Shown piece after piece: positions 1 to 11,224 of a DNA stretch of 64,000 bases. Within the stretch, counting starts at the first letter, position 1, and every line of letters begins with the position of its first letter. Source of the stretch: Acestrorhynchus altus (taxonomy: Eukaryota; Chordata; Actinopteri; Characiformes; Acestrorhynchidae); the NCBI GenBank assembly GCA_034509495.1, contig CM067523.1, positions 20,207,092-20,271,091 of the forward strand, read 5' to 3'. A program made the translations under genes and the position numbers. Under the pieces are notes generated by a model, which ran no database searches, was not told the DNA's origin, and was given only the letters and a program-made list of their open reading frames with translations.

Positions 1-264
1 ACTATGCCTAATGCCGGGCACGGGCAAGAGGGGTTTGCCAGATTGTGCAGTGTCTTGGGGCTCAGCTCATGAGGGGGTTCTCCTGGTGTTCCTTTTTGAT
101 CCATCGACCAGGAGAAAGGGGGAATCCCCAGCGGTTGTTTTAGTTGTAGGGGGATGTAGCAGTTGTTCACTTTCAGGAAACACCCCTGCAAAAGCCCCAG
201 GCTTTGAGTTGTGGAGTAGTGGAACTGTGTTCTCATGAATGATGGTGAGTTAAGGATGAGGATG
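1..264. other. Unassigned sequence
   Basis: No gene, RNA or repeat recognised. The short open frames here are not supported. Confidence 0.4.
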
Positions 265-470
265 AGCTTCATCAGGCCCGCCCCCTGTCGAAGAGTTAAC
301 ACCCACTGGAAGCTCCTTAGGCATTTAAACTGGGATTTAATTCAGCTGGAAAAGAGTGCATTTAAGTCTTCTAATATGTGTATCCCATCTCTAGGTTCCT
401 CTGATCCTGACCTATGAAGCCTAGAAAACGGCTCGTAACTGCCCGCAAAGTGCGAATCTCCAGTAAAGTA
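265..470 (-). repeat. Fragment of dispersed repeat family B
   Basis: The reverse complement matches the other family B copies at 8.3, 15.1, 19.0, 28.0 and 63.1 kb. Shared landmarks are the text around CTCAGGATCAGAG, the block ending AAATCCCAGTTTAAATG, and a remnant of the GGGGGCGGG box. Confidence 0.6.
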
Positions 471-745
471 TTGGTTCCTCATTGGTTCTTCCTCAAGTTC
501 TTAGAAAGATCTCCAGTTGAGACCCAGTTCCTCTTAGTGGTTCTTCCTAATGCTCTTAAAAGGCTTTTTAATGATTCTTGGTTCCTCTCAGTGGTGTGAC
601 CCGGTTCTTCTCACTGGTTCTTTCTTGAGCTCTTCGGAAGCTTTGTGTCTGAGTCAGTGAGTCCTCCTGAAGCTCTTAGGGAACACATAATGAGAGTCTT
701 GGTTCTTCTCAGTGGTTCTTTGTTAAGCTCTTGCACTTGCACTTG
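455..745. repeat. Degenerate GGTTCTTC tandem repeat
   Basis: Four or more imperfect units of about 70 bp containing GTGGTTCTTC and a following AGCTCTT/GCTCTT block. It resembles the GGTTCT-rich dispersed repeats near 35.6, 37.9 and 57.8 kb. It ends with (TTGCAC)n near 730-750. From 746 to about 1300 nothing further is recognised. Confidence 0.5.
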
Positions 746-1299
746 CACTTTCTTTAAAGTTGTTGGGCCAAATGTGAATGGAATTTCAACCAAGGAAGCA
801 TCTCCAGGACATTGTCTAGTACTTATTCTATCAGTGCAGGTATAAACGCTGCCAGACAGGTTTCCAACATTTTTATTGGAATAAACAGTGAAGAAATGAG
901 AAGAGTCCTGCTTTCCTGTGGAACTGTCAGCAGGTCCTGAGTGGAAAGGATTGAAAAAGAAAGTCTAGGTGTACAGGAAAGAAAAAGAGAGTAAAAGTTG
1001 TTTTTCTCTCTTCTCTGTTTGGAGGGTTTTGTTCAGGTCAGACTGCTGGTGCTCTTAGAATGACAGTCCGATCTCCTCAGCTTTGTGAAGATAATGATGC
1101 ACAGTTTGGGTTCAGAGTGGGTTACTGTGAAACTGTGGTCATTGTCAGGTTAGTGTTTTGTGTTTTCTAGCTGTGATGCGGCAAAGAATCTACATTTCTC
1201 AGATCGCAGTTTCAGATCCACCTGAGAATCCCACCATCATCCATTTGGGCTTTCTTTTCCCACTGCTTTCTTATTTATGTGCTCATTTTTGGATGACGT

Positions 1300-1640
1300 G
1301 GATGAGAATGGAGGAAAGAGTAGGTGGTGTTTGGAGGGACGTGTAGGTGAAAAACGGAGGGATGAGTAGGAGGAGAACAGATGGGATCAGTAGGAAGAGA
1401 ATGGTGGGATAAACAGAAGGGGAATGGAGGGATGAGTAGGTGGCCAATAGACAGACCTGTAGGTGGAGAATTGAGGAATGGGAAGGATGAGAATGATGGG
1501 ATAGGAGGGGAATGGAGGGGTGAGTAGGTGGGGAATGGTGGGATAGAAGGGGAATGGACGGGTGAGTAGGTGAGGAATGGAGGGATGAGTAGGACACTGG
1601 AGGGATGTGTTGGTGGAGAATGGGGAGATGAGGAAGTTAA
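1300..1640. repeat. Purine-rich minisatellite
   Basis: Imperfect tandem units of about 20-22 bp containing GGAGGGATGAGTAGG. Strong purine bias on the + strand. Open frames on the - strand (Ser/Pro/His-rich) are products of the repeat. Confidence 0.8.
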
Positions 1641-1746
1641 AAGCAGGTGTGTCTCTCTGAATTTGATTGACAGGAAGCAGCAGATCCACAGTTAACCCAG
1701 AAGGAGTTTCAGGTCGGTGCTAATTAGCAGTAAAGCTTTTGGGAGT

Positions 1747-1778
1747 GTGTGTGTGTGTGTGTGGGGGGGGGGGGGGGG
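1747..1778. repeat. (TG)n followed by a 16-G run
   Basis: A short TG microsatellite runs directly into 16 consecutive G at 1763-1778. From 1780 to about 1880 nothing else is seen. Confidence 0.9.
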
Positions 1779-1882
1779 TAAGCTGGAGGGTGGATCAGTT
1801 TGAAGGTGAAGCTGAGTTCAGTCAACACCCACATCTCACTCCTCTGACCTTTACACCAGCTCACCAACTGCATCTCCTCTGA

Positions 1883-2560
1883 ATGTTGTTCTCTGATTGT
1901 TCTTCTCTCAGTGTTCTTCTCTGATTGTTCTTCTTTGAGAGTTCTTCTCTGATTGTTCTTCTCTGAGTGTTCTCTGATTGTTCTTCTCTGATCGTCTTCC
2001 TCTGAGTGCTCTATGTTCTCTGAATTCCTTCCTCTGAACGTTCTTTCGAGTGTTCTCTCGAGTGTTCTTTCCTCTGAACGTTCTTGATTTAATCCTTGTC
2101 TCACTGTTCTTCTCCTGAAGTTCTTCGACGTTCTTCTCTGAGTGTTCTCTGATTGTTCTTCTCTGATTGTTCTTCTCTGAGTGCTCTCTGAGTGTTCTTC
2201 TCTGAATTTTTTTCTCTGATTGTTCTTCTCTGAATGTTCTTCTCTGAGTGTTCTTCTCTGATTGTTCTTCTCGTGTTCTTCTGAATGTTTGATTGTTCCT
2301 GTCTGATTGTTCTTCTGAATGTTCTTCTCTGATCATTCTTCTGAATGTTCTTCTCCAATTGTTCTTTTCTGATTGTTCTTCTCTGAATGTTCTTCTGTGA
2401 ATGTTCTTCTCTGATTGTTCTTCTCTGATCTTTCTTCTGTGAATGTTTTTCTCTTGTGTTCTTCTCTGATGTTCTTCTATGCCTGGTCTTTGAATATTCT
2501 TCTCTGATTGTTCTTTTCTGATTGTTCCTCTTTGATGTTTCTTCTCTGATGCTCTCAGAT
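1883..2560. repeat. 14-bp minisatellite (GTTCTTCTCTGATT unit)
   Basis: Roughly 48 imperfect copies of GTTCTTCTCTGATT/GAGT. The unit length is not a multiple of three, so the - strand frames all give the same Arg/Gln/Glu-rich peptide (EEQSEKNNQRRTI type). Three overlapping - strand ORFs (126-160 codons) are explained by this. The next 480 bp, to 3040, hold nothing recognised. Confidence 0.9.
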
Positions 2561-3039
2561 CTAAAGAGACTCAAATATGTCACATATTTGAAATTTTGAA
2601 TAATTCATGGCTAATCACTGTTCACTAAAAACACTTATAAATAAACTGAAATATTCGCTGCTCGTAAGTTTTTATCTGCCTGAGATATTAAATATGATTC
2701 CTCGGGGCTCCTCTGTGGACAGATTGATCAGGTTCAGTGTTCAGCACACCTTTCTAAGTTTAGTTCATTTGCTCCAGTTAGCATCAACCCATGTTAGATA
2801 ACCCTCTGAACCCATCTGCTTCTCTCCACCATGATGAGGAGCAGCTCTTCCTCATTTTCCCTTAATTGAACACTTCAACACCTCTGTTTACGCTGCATTC
2901 ACAAACATTAATCTAAGAGAAGATCTAAGCTCTCATCGGAAGATTAACTGTACCAGTGTTACCATCTTATTACACTGTTTTTAGATGAAACCGTTTCTAA
3001 TTTTTTAATTAATTGGTAGATATTTAGTGCTTGTTGTCT

Positions 3040-3545
3040 TCAGACCTCTACAGGACTACCACAGAGCAGCTATTATGGGTGGTGGGTCATTCAGCACTGC
3101 AGTCACACTGACGTGGTGGTGTGTTAGTGTGTGTTGTGCTGAACAGTGGATCAGACACAGCAGTGCTGCTGAGTGTTTCAAACACTGTGTCCATTCACTG
3201 TCCACCTATTAGACACTCCTACCGAGTGTCTCCACCTTGTAGATGTAAAGTCAGAGACAGAAGCTCATCTGTTTCTGCACAGTTTGTGTTGGTGGTCCTC
3301 TAGTCCTTCATCAGTGCTCACAGGACGCTGCCAAAAGCTGGACATTTCTGGTTGGTGGACTAATCTCAGTCCAGCAGTGACACTGAGGGATTTCAACATC
3401 AGCAGCACTGCTGCGGTGTTCGATCCACTCTGTACCAGCAACACACGCTAACACACCACCACCGCGTCAGTGGGACTGCAGTGCTGAGAATGACCCACCA
3501 CCCACATAATAGCTGCTCTGTGGTGGTCCTGTGGGGTTCTGATCA
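3040..3545 (+). mobile_element. Fold-back (long inverted repeat) element, copy 1
   Basis: The left arm (about 3041-3207) and right arm (about 3397-3545) are imperfect reverse complements, separated by a unique loop that begins with the GAGTGTCTCCACCTTGTAG block. The same loop and arms recur at 17.9, 26.1, 50.4 and 55.8 kb. Outer ends of the element are missing. It appears to be a non-autonomous DNA element; no transposase is encoded. Confidence 0.75.
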
Positions 3546-3623
3546 CTGACTATTATGGTTGTGTGTATTTCATCCCTATTTTAATTAATTGTCGAAATAA
3601 TTGTGTAATTGCACATTAAAAGT

Positions 3624-3628
<5 letters not shown>

Positions 3629-3663
<35 letters not shown>

Positions 3664-3780
3664 ATCGGTCCCATACTGTAGATCTGCTTTAGTGGGACAA
3701 TCTTAATATAGCTTTTTACACACCTCTGTCCTGTTTAATGACCAGTGTGTGTGTGTGTGTAAAGGCAGTGTGTGTGTGTG
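3629..3780. repeat. (TG)n microsatellites
   Basis: A TG array at 3629-3662 and two short TG tracts at 3744-3780. Confidence 0.95.
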
Positions 3781-4098
3781 TTATACCAGTAAAGCAGTCG
3801 CCCTGCTTCAGTTCTATTCCAGGCCAGGGCGAACTCGCCATGGCACAAGGTCAGTGCCACTTACTGATATCACTGCTTTGTTTTGAACGTTCCGAGGCCT
3901 TGATCTAGAACCAGAGCAGCTCATGTATATGCCACAGAACCAAACCCTTCAGAATCAAGCTTTGAGACCCCCAGGGGTTTTGGGGGAGGGGGGAGATAAC
4001 TAAACTGTCTGTAATTCTGGACTGATGAGAAAATGCATGAATTTCTCTGGAGGCGTCGCAGAAAAAACAAAACATTGTCTACGGTCAGCACACACACT

Positions 4099-4131
<33 letters not shown>

Positions 4132-4489
4132 CATAATTGGATTCTCTCTTGAATTTGCATCCCCTGTCACCATTTAACAGGTGAGTAATTGTGTATTGTC
4201 ATAATTTATACGCTGTGCTGCTTCACTGTACTGCACCCCCAACCCCACCTCACCCCACCACCCCACCTCACCCCACCACCCCCAATCCCCTGCTCTATTG
4301 CTCTATCATTATATTTTCTGTTTTTTGTTTTCCTCCAATTTGTGGCCTAATTGGAAAGAGCAGGACCCCAAAACATAATAAATCAATTTATTAATCAGGG
4401 AGCCTTTAAGCCCACCACAGACCTGAACTGACTTTACACTGCATCAAAGATTACTATTCAGATAAAGGGGTTTATACACAATGGCCTTC
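3781..4489. other. Gene-free stretch with CA and C-rich tracts
   Basis: Holds (CA)n at 4089-4125 and a CCCCACCTCACCCCACCA-type tract at about 4231-4290. Otherwise nothing recognised. Confidence 0.6.
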
Positions 4490-4800
4490 AACGTTTATGA
4501 AAATCTGACCCTAAACTCTAAAAGTCCCAAAAGTAGAGGAGAACCAAATCGAACACAAGACCAAAGACTTACATTTGCTCATTAATTTATTGATGAAAAT
4601 GATCCACGATTACATGTCTGTGAGACAAATATGTGAACCGTTAGGATTGTCCCGGGTGAACCTAGAGTGTTACCAAGAGTGAGACTACGACACCTCCACC
4701 TCCCGGCCCAAAAAGAGTCGGTGATGCCCCTCATCCTGGAAAAGGTTACAAAACCTTACAAAAGCTTGCTGCAGGTCTACTGGAGGACTCAAACATCTTG
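4490..4800 (+). mobile_element. Internally deleted Tc1-like element remnant
   Basis: The text matches the terminal noncoding part of a widespread fish/frog Tc1-like transposon (around AATGATCCACGATTACAT and GTGAACCGTTAGGATT). It then jumps to a short piece of the transposase region (CATCCTGGAAAAGGTTACAA). Most of the coding region is absent. Same family as the longer copies at 41.2 and 58.1 kb. Confidence 0.6.
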
Positions 4801-5038
4801 GCTTCCTTAACCAATCAACTGCCCCCACCTGTCTTTAAAAGGCCTTCGCTCACATGCCTCTTTTGATGCCAAAGGGCCCTCCATCCAGGGGTTGGTCTGC
4901 CCTGCCCCTGTACCGGCAGTGTTTGAGGATAGCCCAATGGTTCCAGACATGGCACCAGAGATAACACAAAGACAAATGTTACACCTTTCACATACTTGTG
5001 TCTTCTGGTAGGAAAACACACGATACGTTATCATCATT

Positions 5039-5074
<36 letters not shown>

Positions 5075-6290
5075 TATCCTGGCTGAATGATAACAGAGGT
5101 GTGTGTGTTCTATTAGACTGTCTCTGATATTTTAAAATGCTGTTATATCCTGAGCTTGCACAGGTGTGTGACGGCTTTATCTGCTCAGCTGTGCAGACAG
5201 AAAAGAGCAGCAGCTAATCCTCATCTATTTCCAACATGCTAAGCGGTGTATGGCCGATTCGGCTTGCCGTTTACACTCGCCGACAGACTGATGAGAGAAG
5301 AACGGAGCCAAGCCCCGCATCAATTCGCCACCCCAGCACAGCTCTGGCCCGATCGATGTAGAACACTGCTCGGGCCAGCTTTAATCACATCAGGCCTCAA
5401 TTTTTGGTCCTTCATTTCTGGCAAATGTACCACTTGTGCCAAACTCAACCCCACCAGGAACCCATTCCCTGAAGCCAGCCTCAGCTGCACTAGCTAAATT
5501 CCTCAGCCCTGGGATTCAGCTTGTAGTGAATCCCACCTTCTGGCTGCAACTCTTGGGTATTCTCAGCCAGGGTCACAGGGGTCCTGCCCCAAACCCCGGA
5601 ACCGCCACTGAAACATCAGCAGATACCCAAACAAACGGGATTAGAAAAGTGGTTCTGTTCTGCTGTTATTTAGTGGTGAGTTGGAGTCTGAGGAGGATTA
5701 AAGGAAAGAACTGCTCTGAAGCTGGTTCTGCTCCTGCTGAGAGCTCCTGTTTGGGTAATGATGGAGTAGATGAGTCATTTATACCAGTATTTCAACTAAT
5801 TCTGAGACATTAAGATTTACGCCTGAACAGGCTGACACTGTTTAAATATAATCAGCTTAATGATCCGTGACTGTCAGTAATACAGATTAAACAGCGCCTT
5901 CGGATCCTGCAATGCAAACAGGTCTCGAAGAACTCTGCAGCACTACTCCAACTCCTTAATTCAACTAGTCCAATTCAATTGAATGCAGTTTTATTGTTAT
6001 TAGAACTGGGTATGTAATTAACGCCACCGACTAGAACTAAAATACATGCAGAACGGACTACTTTAAGTCACACCCATTGCTGACAAAGATGTGCAAGTGC
6101 ACACACAGCTTGTCTAGTCCCCGTAGAGAAGTGCAATTTTCAAAAGAATAGAGAAACCTCAGATCAGTGGCTCTCTAACACTTTCCTTATGTGGAGAAAA
6201 TGCTACAGTATCGCCACTCTACTCCCACTCATTATTCCCACTCAGTGACACACACTCTGACACATTCTCAAACATTAACTGTATTTGTGA
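4801..6290. other. Gene-free stretch
   Basis: Contains (AC)n/(AT)n at 5038-5074. Open frames of 83-125 codons at 5246-5813 have no recognisable domain and look like chance. A Leu/Pro codon run is not enough to call a gene. Confidence 0.5.
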
Positions 6291-7005
6291 TTTGCTGGGA
6301 AGGCAGAATGGAAAGTCTGCATGGAACGGCCCAACGGAAAAGTCAGAACAGAGGAAAGGCTGGATAGAATAGCTGAACGGAAAAGCGCCGAATGGAAAGG
6401 CCGGATAGAATAGGCAGAACGGAAAAGGTTGAATGGAAATACCGGATAGAATAAAGCTGAACGGAAAAGGCTGAATAGAATAGGCTGAACGGAAAAGGCT
6501 GAATAGAATAGGCAGAACGGAAAAGGTTGAATGGAAAGGTTGGATAGAATGTTGAACGAAAAGGCCAATGGAAAAGGTTGATAGAATAGCTGAACGGAAA
6601 GTCAGAAACGAAAAGGCCGATAGAATAAGCTGAACGGAAAAGGCCGAATGGAAAAGGCCGGATAGAAGAGGCCGAACGGAAAAGGCCGAATGGAAAAGGC
6701 CGGATAGAATAAGCTGAATGGAAAAGGCCAAATGGAAAAGGCCGGATAGAAGAGGCCGAACGGAAAAGGCCAAATGGGAAAGGCTGGATAGAAGAGGCTG
6801 AACGGAAAAGTCAGAACGGAAAAGGCCGGATAGAATAGGCCGAACGGAAAAGGCCGAATGGAAAAGGCTGGTAGAAATAAGCTGAATGGAAAAGGCCAAA
6901 CGGAAAAGGCAGAACAATAAAGGCAGAACGGAAAAGTCAGAATGAAACAGGCAGAATAGAAAAGGCTGAATAAAAAGTCAGAATGGAAAAGGCAGAACGA
7001 AAGCC
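6290..7005. repeat. 14-15-bp minisatellite (GGAAAAGGCCGAAT type)
   Basis: About 48 imperfect units, alternating GAACGGAAAAGGC, AATGGAAAAGGC and GATAGAATAGGC subtypes, which suggests a higher-order unit of about 42 bp. The - strand ORFs (97-232 codons; FSIRPFPFGLFYPA-like) are generated by the array. Confidence 0.9.
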
Positions 7006-7359
7006 CGGTGTTTTTCTCCTCGATCCTGAGTACGCTTAAGTTGGTATATCTGCGGATTTCCACGCCCTCGATAGCCTTAACCTCTCAATTCAAGACTGCG
7101 CTCAAACAACCTGCCTGTGAGTGTCATGAAAGAGGCACCTCTCCACCTCACTGCTCAGCAGCTGCACTCATTTTTCTCAGATGTAAACACTGATGTCTGA
7201 ATTGGGTGAGACCCTTGCTCCAGCAGTTACACACAGCTCACTGGAGAGTAGAGGAGGAGCCGCTGACTGATCTGCGGTTGGAGTTTTGAAGGACAGATTC
7301 TGAAATCCAGTAGAAAGAGTTCAGTGGTGACAGTTACAGACAAAGACAGCTCTCCAAAC
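7006..7359. other. Gene-free stretch
   Basis: Nothing recognised between the minisatellite and the next fold-back fragment. Confidence 0.5.
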
Positions 7360-7597
7360 TCTACCTTCTACATCCACTGTCCATCCCATCAGCCTCTCTG
7401 ACCACACAGGAGCTCTTTGTGCTTCTGTAATTCCAGACTGTAGTTCATCTGTTTCTCTGCAGACATTATTCTCCTCCTTTCACCCTGATCTTCAATGATC
7501 AGGACCCCACAGGACCACCACAGAGCAGCGCATGAGGGTGGTGGTCATTCTCAGCACTGCAGTCACACTGACATGGTGGTGGTGTGTTAGTGTGTGT
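7360..7597 (+). mobile_element. Fold-back element, one arm only (copy 2)
   Basis: Matches the outer left arm of the family, from ACATCCACTGTCC through TTTCACCCTGATCTTCAATG to GTGTGTTAGTGTGTGTT. The loop and right arm are missing; the element stops abruptly and a family B fragment begins. Confidence 0.7.
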
Positions 7598-7599
7598 TT

Positions 7600-7765
7600 T
7601 GTTAAATTACATCTCAGATGAAGACATATTTGAGTAGTCTAGATCTCCTGGAAAATATCAATATCTGGTGTGTGTGACCGTCTCCAATAAGTACTTTATA
7701 TTTTGTGGTGAATAAAAATACGTCAAACTATAAAAACATCCCGTAAAATTGGACTTGAGCTCAAT
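7600..7765 (+). repeat. Family B fragment (3' part)
   Basis: Shares the CTAGATCTCCTG, GTGTGTGACCGTCTCC and AAAAACATCCCGTAAAA blocks with the ends of the copies at 9.3, 15.9 and 52.9 kb. Its position directly after the truncated fold-back element suggests a junction made by deletion or insertion. Confidence 0.6.
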
Positions 7766-7862
7766 TCTCTTGCAGCACAAGAGAATCACTGGACTTTAAC
7801 AGCAGAATCTCAGTCCTAGAAGATAAAGGAAGGTATTTGGAGAGCTCAGTCACCAGTTAGAT

Positions 7863-7961
7863 AACACACACACACACACACACACATACACACACACACA
7901 TCTCATTAGTCACAGCTGGCTGCAGACAGTGTGTGCCTCAGTGTGAATGACTTTTTGCCCC

Positions 7962-8001
<40 letters not shown>

Positions 8002-8125
8002 CTGTAACTGTAAATTACCCTGTCCACTCCATAGTGTGATGTAATGCCGCCGGCTACCCAATACATAGTGGAGATCTGCTGTGCTCAGTGTCCTCAACCT
8101 GATCTCTCTCTCTCTCTCTCTCTCA

Positions 8126-8160
<35 letters not shown>
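7863..8160. repeat. Cluster of (CA)n and (TC)n microsatellites
   Basis: (CA)n at 7864-7900 and 7963-7999, then (TC)n at 8104-8124 running into (CA)n at 8128-8160. Confidence 0.95.
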
Positions 8161-8162
<2 letters not shown>

Positions 8163-8259
8163 GACAAGTAAACATCAACCACGACTACACCACCTGCACC
8201 GCAACCAGTTTATGGAGCATGAGTACATTATGTCCATTCGCAGGAACACACTATTCCCG

Positions 8260-9300
8260 CTTTCATGCTCATTAGAGTTGGGTACCGAGATTGTTTACGT
8301 TCAAGTCTTAGAACGTGAGATCCATACTTGTGTAGTTATATGTTGTTTTCTATATCTCAGGATCAGAGTCACGCATTTATATGAAACACACAACATTGAG
8401 TCCAGCTCGGAAGACTACAATTAAAATTCCTCATTTCCAACTGAATTAAATCCCAGTTTAAATGTCAAAGGAGCTTCCAGTGCATGTTTACTGCTCTGTC
8501 CATGTGAACATGATCAACCTACATACAGACTCTGACTGATCAGAGAGAGGGGGCGGGGCTGATGCTCAACCTGCATACAGACTCTGGGACTGATCAGAGA
8601 GGCGCGGATGCTCAACCTGCAGACCTGACTGATCAGAGAGAGGGGGCGGGCTGATGCTCTAACCTGCATACAGACTTGATCGATCAGAGAGGGGGCGGGC
8701 TGATGCTCAACCTGCATACAGACTCTGACTGATCAGAGAGAGTGGGCGGCTGATGCTCCAATCAGCATGTCACAGACTCTGACTGATCAGAGAGAGGGGG
8801 CGGGGCTGATGCTCAACCAGCATACAGACTCTGACTGATCAGAGAGAGGGGGCGGGGCTGATGCTCAACCAGCATACACACTCTGACTGATCAGAGAGAG
8901 GGGACGGGGTTATTGATGTAGTTGATCCAGATATTGGATTGTAGAGGAAAATGATAAGGAAGCAACTGGTTGTGTTTGTGTTCAAATTTCAGAATAAAAG
9001 TCTTGAACTGGATAATACTGATACATAAGTAAATAACAAAATTAATAAAGGACATCTGGGTTGTTTTTTATTATTTTATTTGGGCCACCAAGTACTTTTT
9101 ATAACTTTTTATATGAACATTTAATGAAATTAAATTTTCATTTTCAGTGCTAAATCACTCTGGATGATCAACTTCCAACAGGATGTCTGAGATGTAAAGT
9201 GCTTTTAGTCCTCATCAGCAAGGCAGAAGTAACTTTTTGGCGAATAAAAGTTCGGCAAACTATGAAAACATCCCACCAAACTGGTTAAATATGGATACGG
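8260..9300 (+). repeat. Dispersed repeat family B, long copy with internal tandem expansion
   Basis: A long copy of the approximately 1-kb family. It starts around the AACGTGAGATCC block, passes CTCAGGATCAGAGTCACG and AAATCCCAGTTTAAATG, and ends with AAAACATCCCACCAAACTGG. No coding capacity is seen. It is probably a non-autonomous transposon, class unknown. The region 8515-8915 inside it is amplified. Confidence 0.65.
8515..8915. repeat. 52-bp tandem array with GC boxes
   Basis: About eight units of roughly 52 bp, each with CTGATCAGAGAGAGGGGGCG and GATGCTCAACC. Other family B copies (15.3, 19.1, 27.8, 52.4 kb) carry one or two units, so the array arose by local amplification. Confidence 0.85.
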
Positions 9301-9495
9301 CTCACTTGTATTTATGTATGTGGACCTTCATGATTTGACCTTCTCCTACCTGACCTTCTCCTACCTGACCTGTGCAATAATAAGATATAAGATCATTTTT
9401 CAAACCTTATGATGAGAGTAGTTTCCAAACAGATCTCACTGAGACTGGTCTGTAAACTCATGGACTGTTTCTAATCCCTGAATATGGTTTTAAGT

Positions 9496-9543
<48 letters not shown>
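9301..9543. repeat. (TG)n microsatellite and flank
   Basis: (TG)n at 9501-9542, preceded by a duplicated 18-bp CTGACCTTCTCCTAC motif at about 9338-9370. Confidence 0.85.
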
Positions 9544-9545
<2 letters not shown>

Positions 9546-9559
9546 TCAAAAGCAGCACA

Positions 9560-10990
9560 TTTATTTCCTGCATGTTTCAGTCTCAGCATTGTTTGGAATA
9601 GGAATAAGAAGATGCGCCCGAGCAGCGTTAGCGGCCTTATCGCCGTCTCCGTGCTTCTCAGGCTGCGAATCAAAAGACAGAAAACTGGCAGAGAGAAAGA
9701 GATGCCTCAAATACAGAACATAAACAAATACTCGTAATGCAGTTCTGACGGCTGAACACACCAGAGTAAGCGCGGTGCGATTCAGTCATTTTAACTTCTT
9801 CCCTTTGAGCTCCGTTCAGCCTCCGAACCTGGCAGACGCCGAGCCAGAGAGAAGCGTCTCCATCAGAGAAGCCAAGAACGTCAAAGAGGAACAGTGGAGT
9901 AGGAGAATCTCTGCAGACCCACACTCTCACGCTTTATCCCTTTAACAATACGGTTCGCCTCCGTAATAAGGCCGAGTGGCGGCTTTGAGTTCGCTTTGAT
10001 TCCGCTGCTCTGCTTTTGTCAACGTGCAACGAAAGAGCTGCTCTCAAAATCGAAAACGTCCGCCTCTGATTTTGATTAGAGTGTGATTCCGGAGGCCGAG
10101 GGATGCAGCTTTTTCCTTTTTTTCTTTCCAGTTCCCGGTGCCAGAACGCTTCCCGGCTGCCGGTGCCAGCTGGAGCCAGGGGGCTCAAAGTGAAATATGC
10201 AGAGTGTCACCTAAAACACGGCGGCTAAGGCGATGTTTGCGGCCCACCGTCTTTAAAAAGCCAATCTAATATGATTTATCTGAGAGCTGGAGCCACAACA
10301 AAGCAGCCGGGCTCGGTTTAACTGGAGTGTTTCCTCTGTGAAGACAAACAGCAGCATGTTTATATTCACAGATCTTCTTCAGGACTGAACTCAGCCCTTA
10401 TTAAAGCTCCTCCATGGTTCCGGCCTGAGCGGAGGGGGTTTATTAGTGACACGGTTGAATATATTCAACCTGTGGAACGTTCAGACGCTATTCAGACAGT
10501 AGAAAGGCTTCCTCTGACAGTTGCGTGCTTAAAACGCCCACTTCAGGAGCAGAACAGCAAGCAGCTCAGGAACGAATTAACATAGAGCCGTATAGAGAGC
10601 ATTAATGACCGTCTCCTCAATCTGCTTCCTGAAACGTAACCTGTCGGAACCCGGGAACGTGGCTCAGTCGGATCTGACGCAGGACAGATGAGGGATACGG
10701 AATTAGATGGACGGATAAAGCGGGGTTAGATTCACCTTCACGCTCAGACTCCGCCATAGGCCGCTTACGCAAGCGTTCGGGTGGAATTAGCTTAGCTGCG
10801 GTGCTCAAATTTATGCAGGAACCACATTAAAGCAGCACTCTGAGCACATGCCACGCACACTTCAAACACACCATCCGTTATTCAGATCTGATGCGGTTCT
10901 GATGGGTTTACCGTTATTTATTTATTTGAGCCGGCGAGATGCACACTGACTGATTTATGCAGGAGGATCCAGAGCAGCATCACTGACAAA
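9560..10990. other. Unique, moderately CpG-containing noncoding stretch
   Basis: About 1.4 kb without simple repeats or recognised transposons, with more CpG than its surroundings. It contains no convincing ORF. It could hold conserved regulatory sequence, but this cannot be shown from one genome. Confidence 0.35.
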
Positions 10991-11007
10991 GCAATGAAGA
11001 GAAGAGA

Positions 11008-11009
<2 letters not shown>

Positions 11010-11042
<33 letters not shown>
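11010..11042. repeat. (CA)n microsatellite
   Basis: A perfect CA tract. A short GGTTCT-type repeat follows at about 11125-11175. Confidence 0.95.
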
Positions 11043-11044
<2 letters not shown>

Positions 11045-11224
11045 CCATCTCCATCGAAACTCATTTTTTTCCCATTAGAACGTCAACAGCATCCCTTTTA
11101 TTACGAACGAGTGCTTTCTTCACTTAAAAGCCATGTTCTGCAAGGGTTCCATGGTTCTACAGGGTTCTATAGCCCCATCCATTTGAATACTGTGAGAAAG
11201 TTGATGTCCGTTGTCAATATCATA

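Noticed and set aside
2101..2583. 160-codon Arg/Gln/Glu-rich ORF on the - strand
   Set aside because: It is the translation of the 14-bp TTCTTCTCTGATTG array; the same peptide appears in overlapping frames.
6219..7063. ORFs of 97-232 codons on the - strand rich in Phe/Leu/Ser (possible membrane protein)
   Set aside because: Generated by the 14-15-bp minisatellite; hydrophobic pattern follows the repeat in several frames.
8515..8915. Regular repeats considered as a CRISPR array
   Set aside because: Units are contiguous with no variable spacers; the host is a vertebrate and the unit is part of a dispersed repeat.
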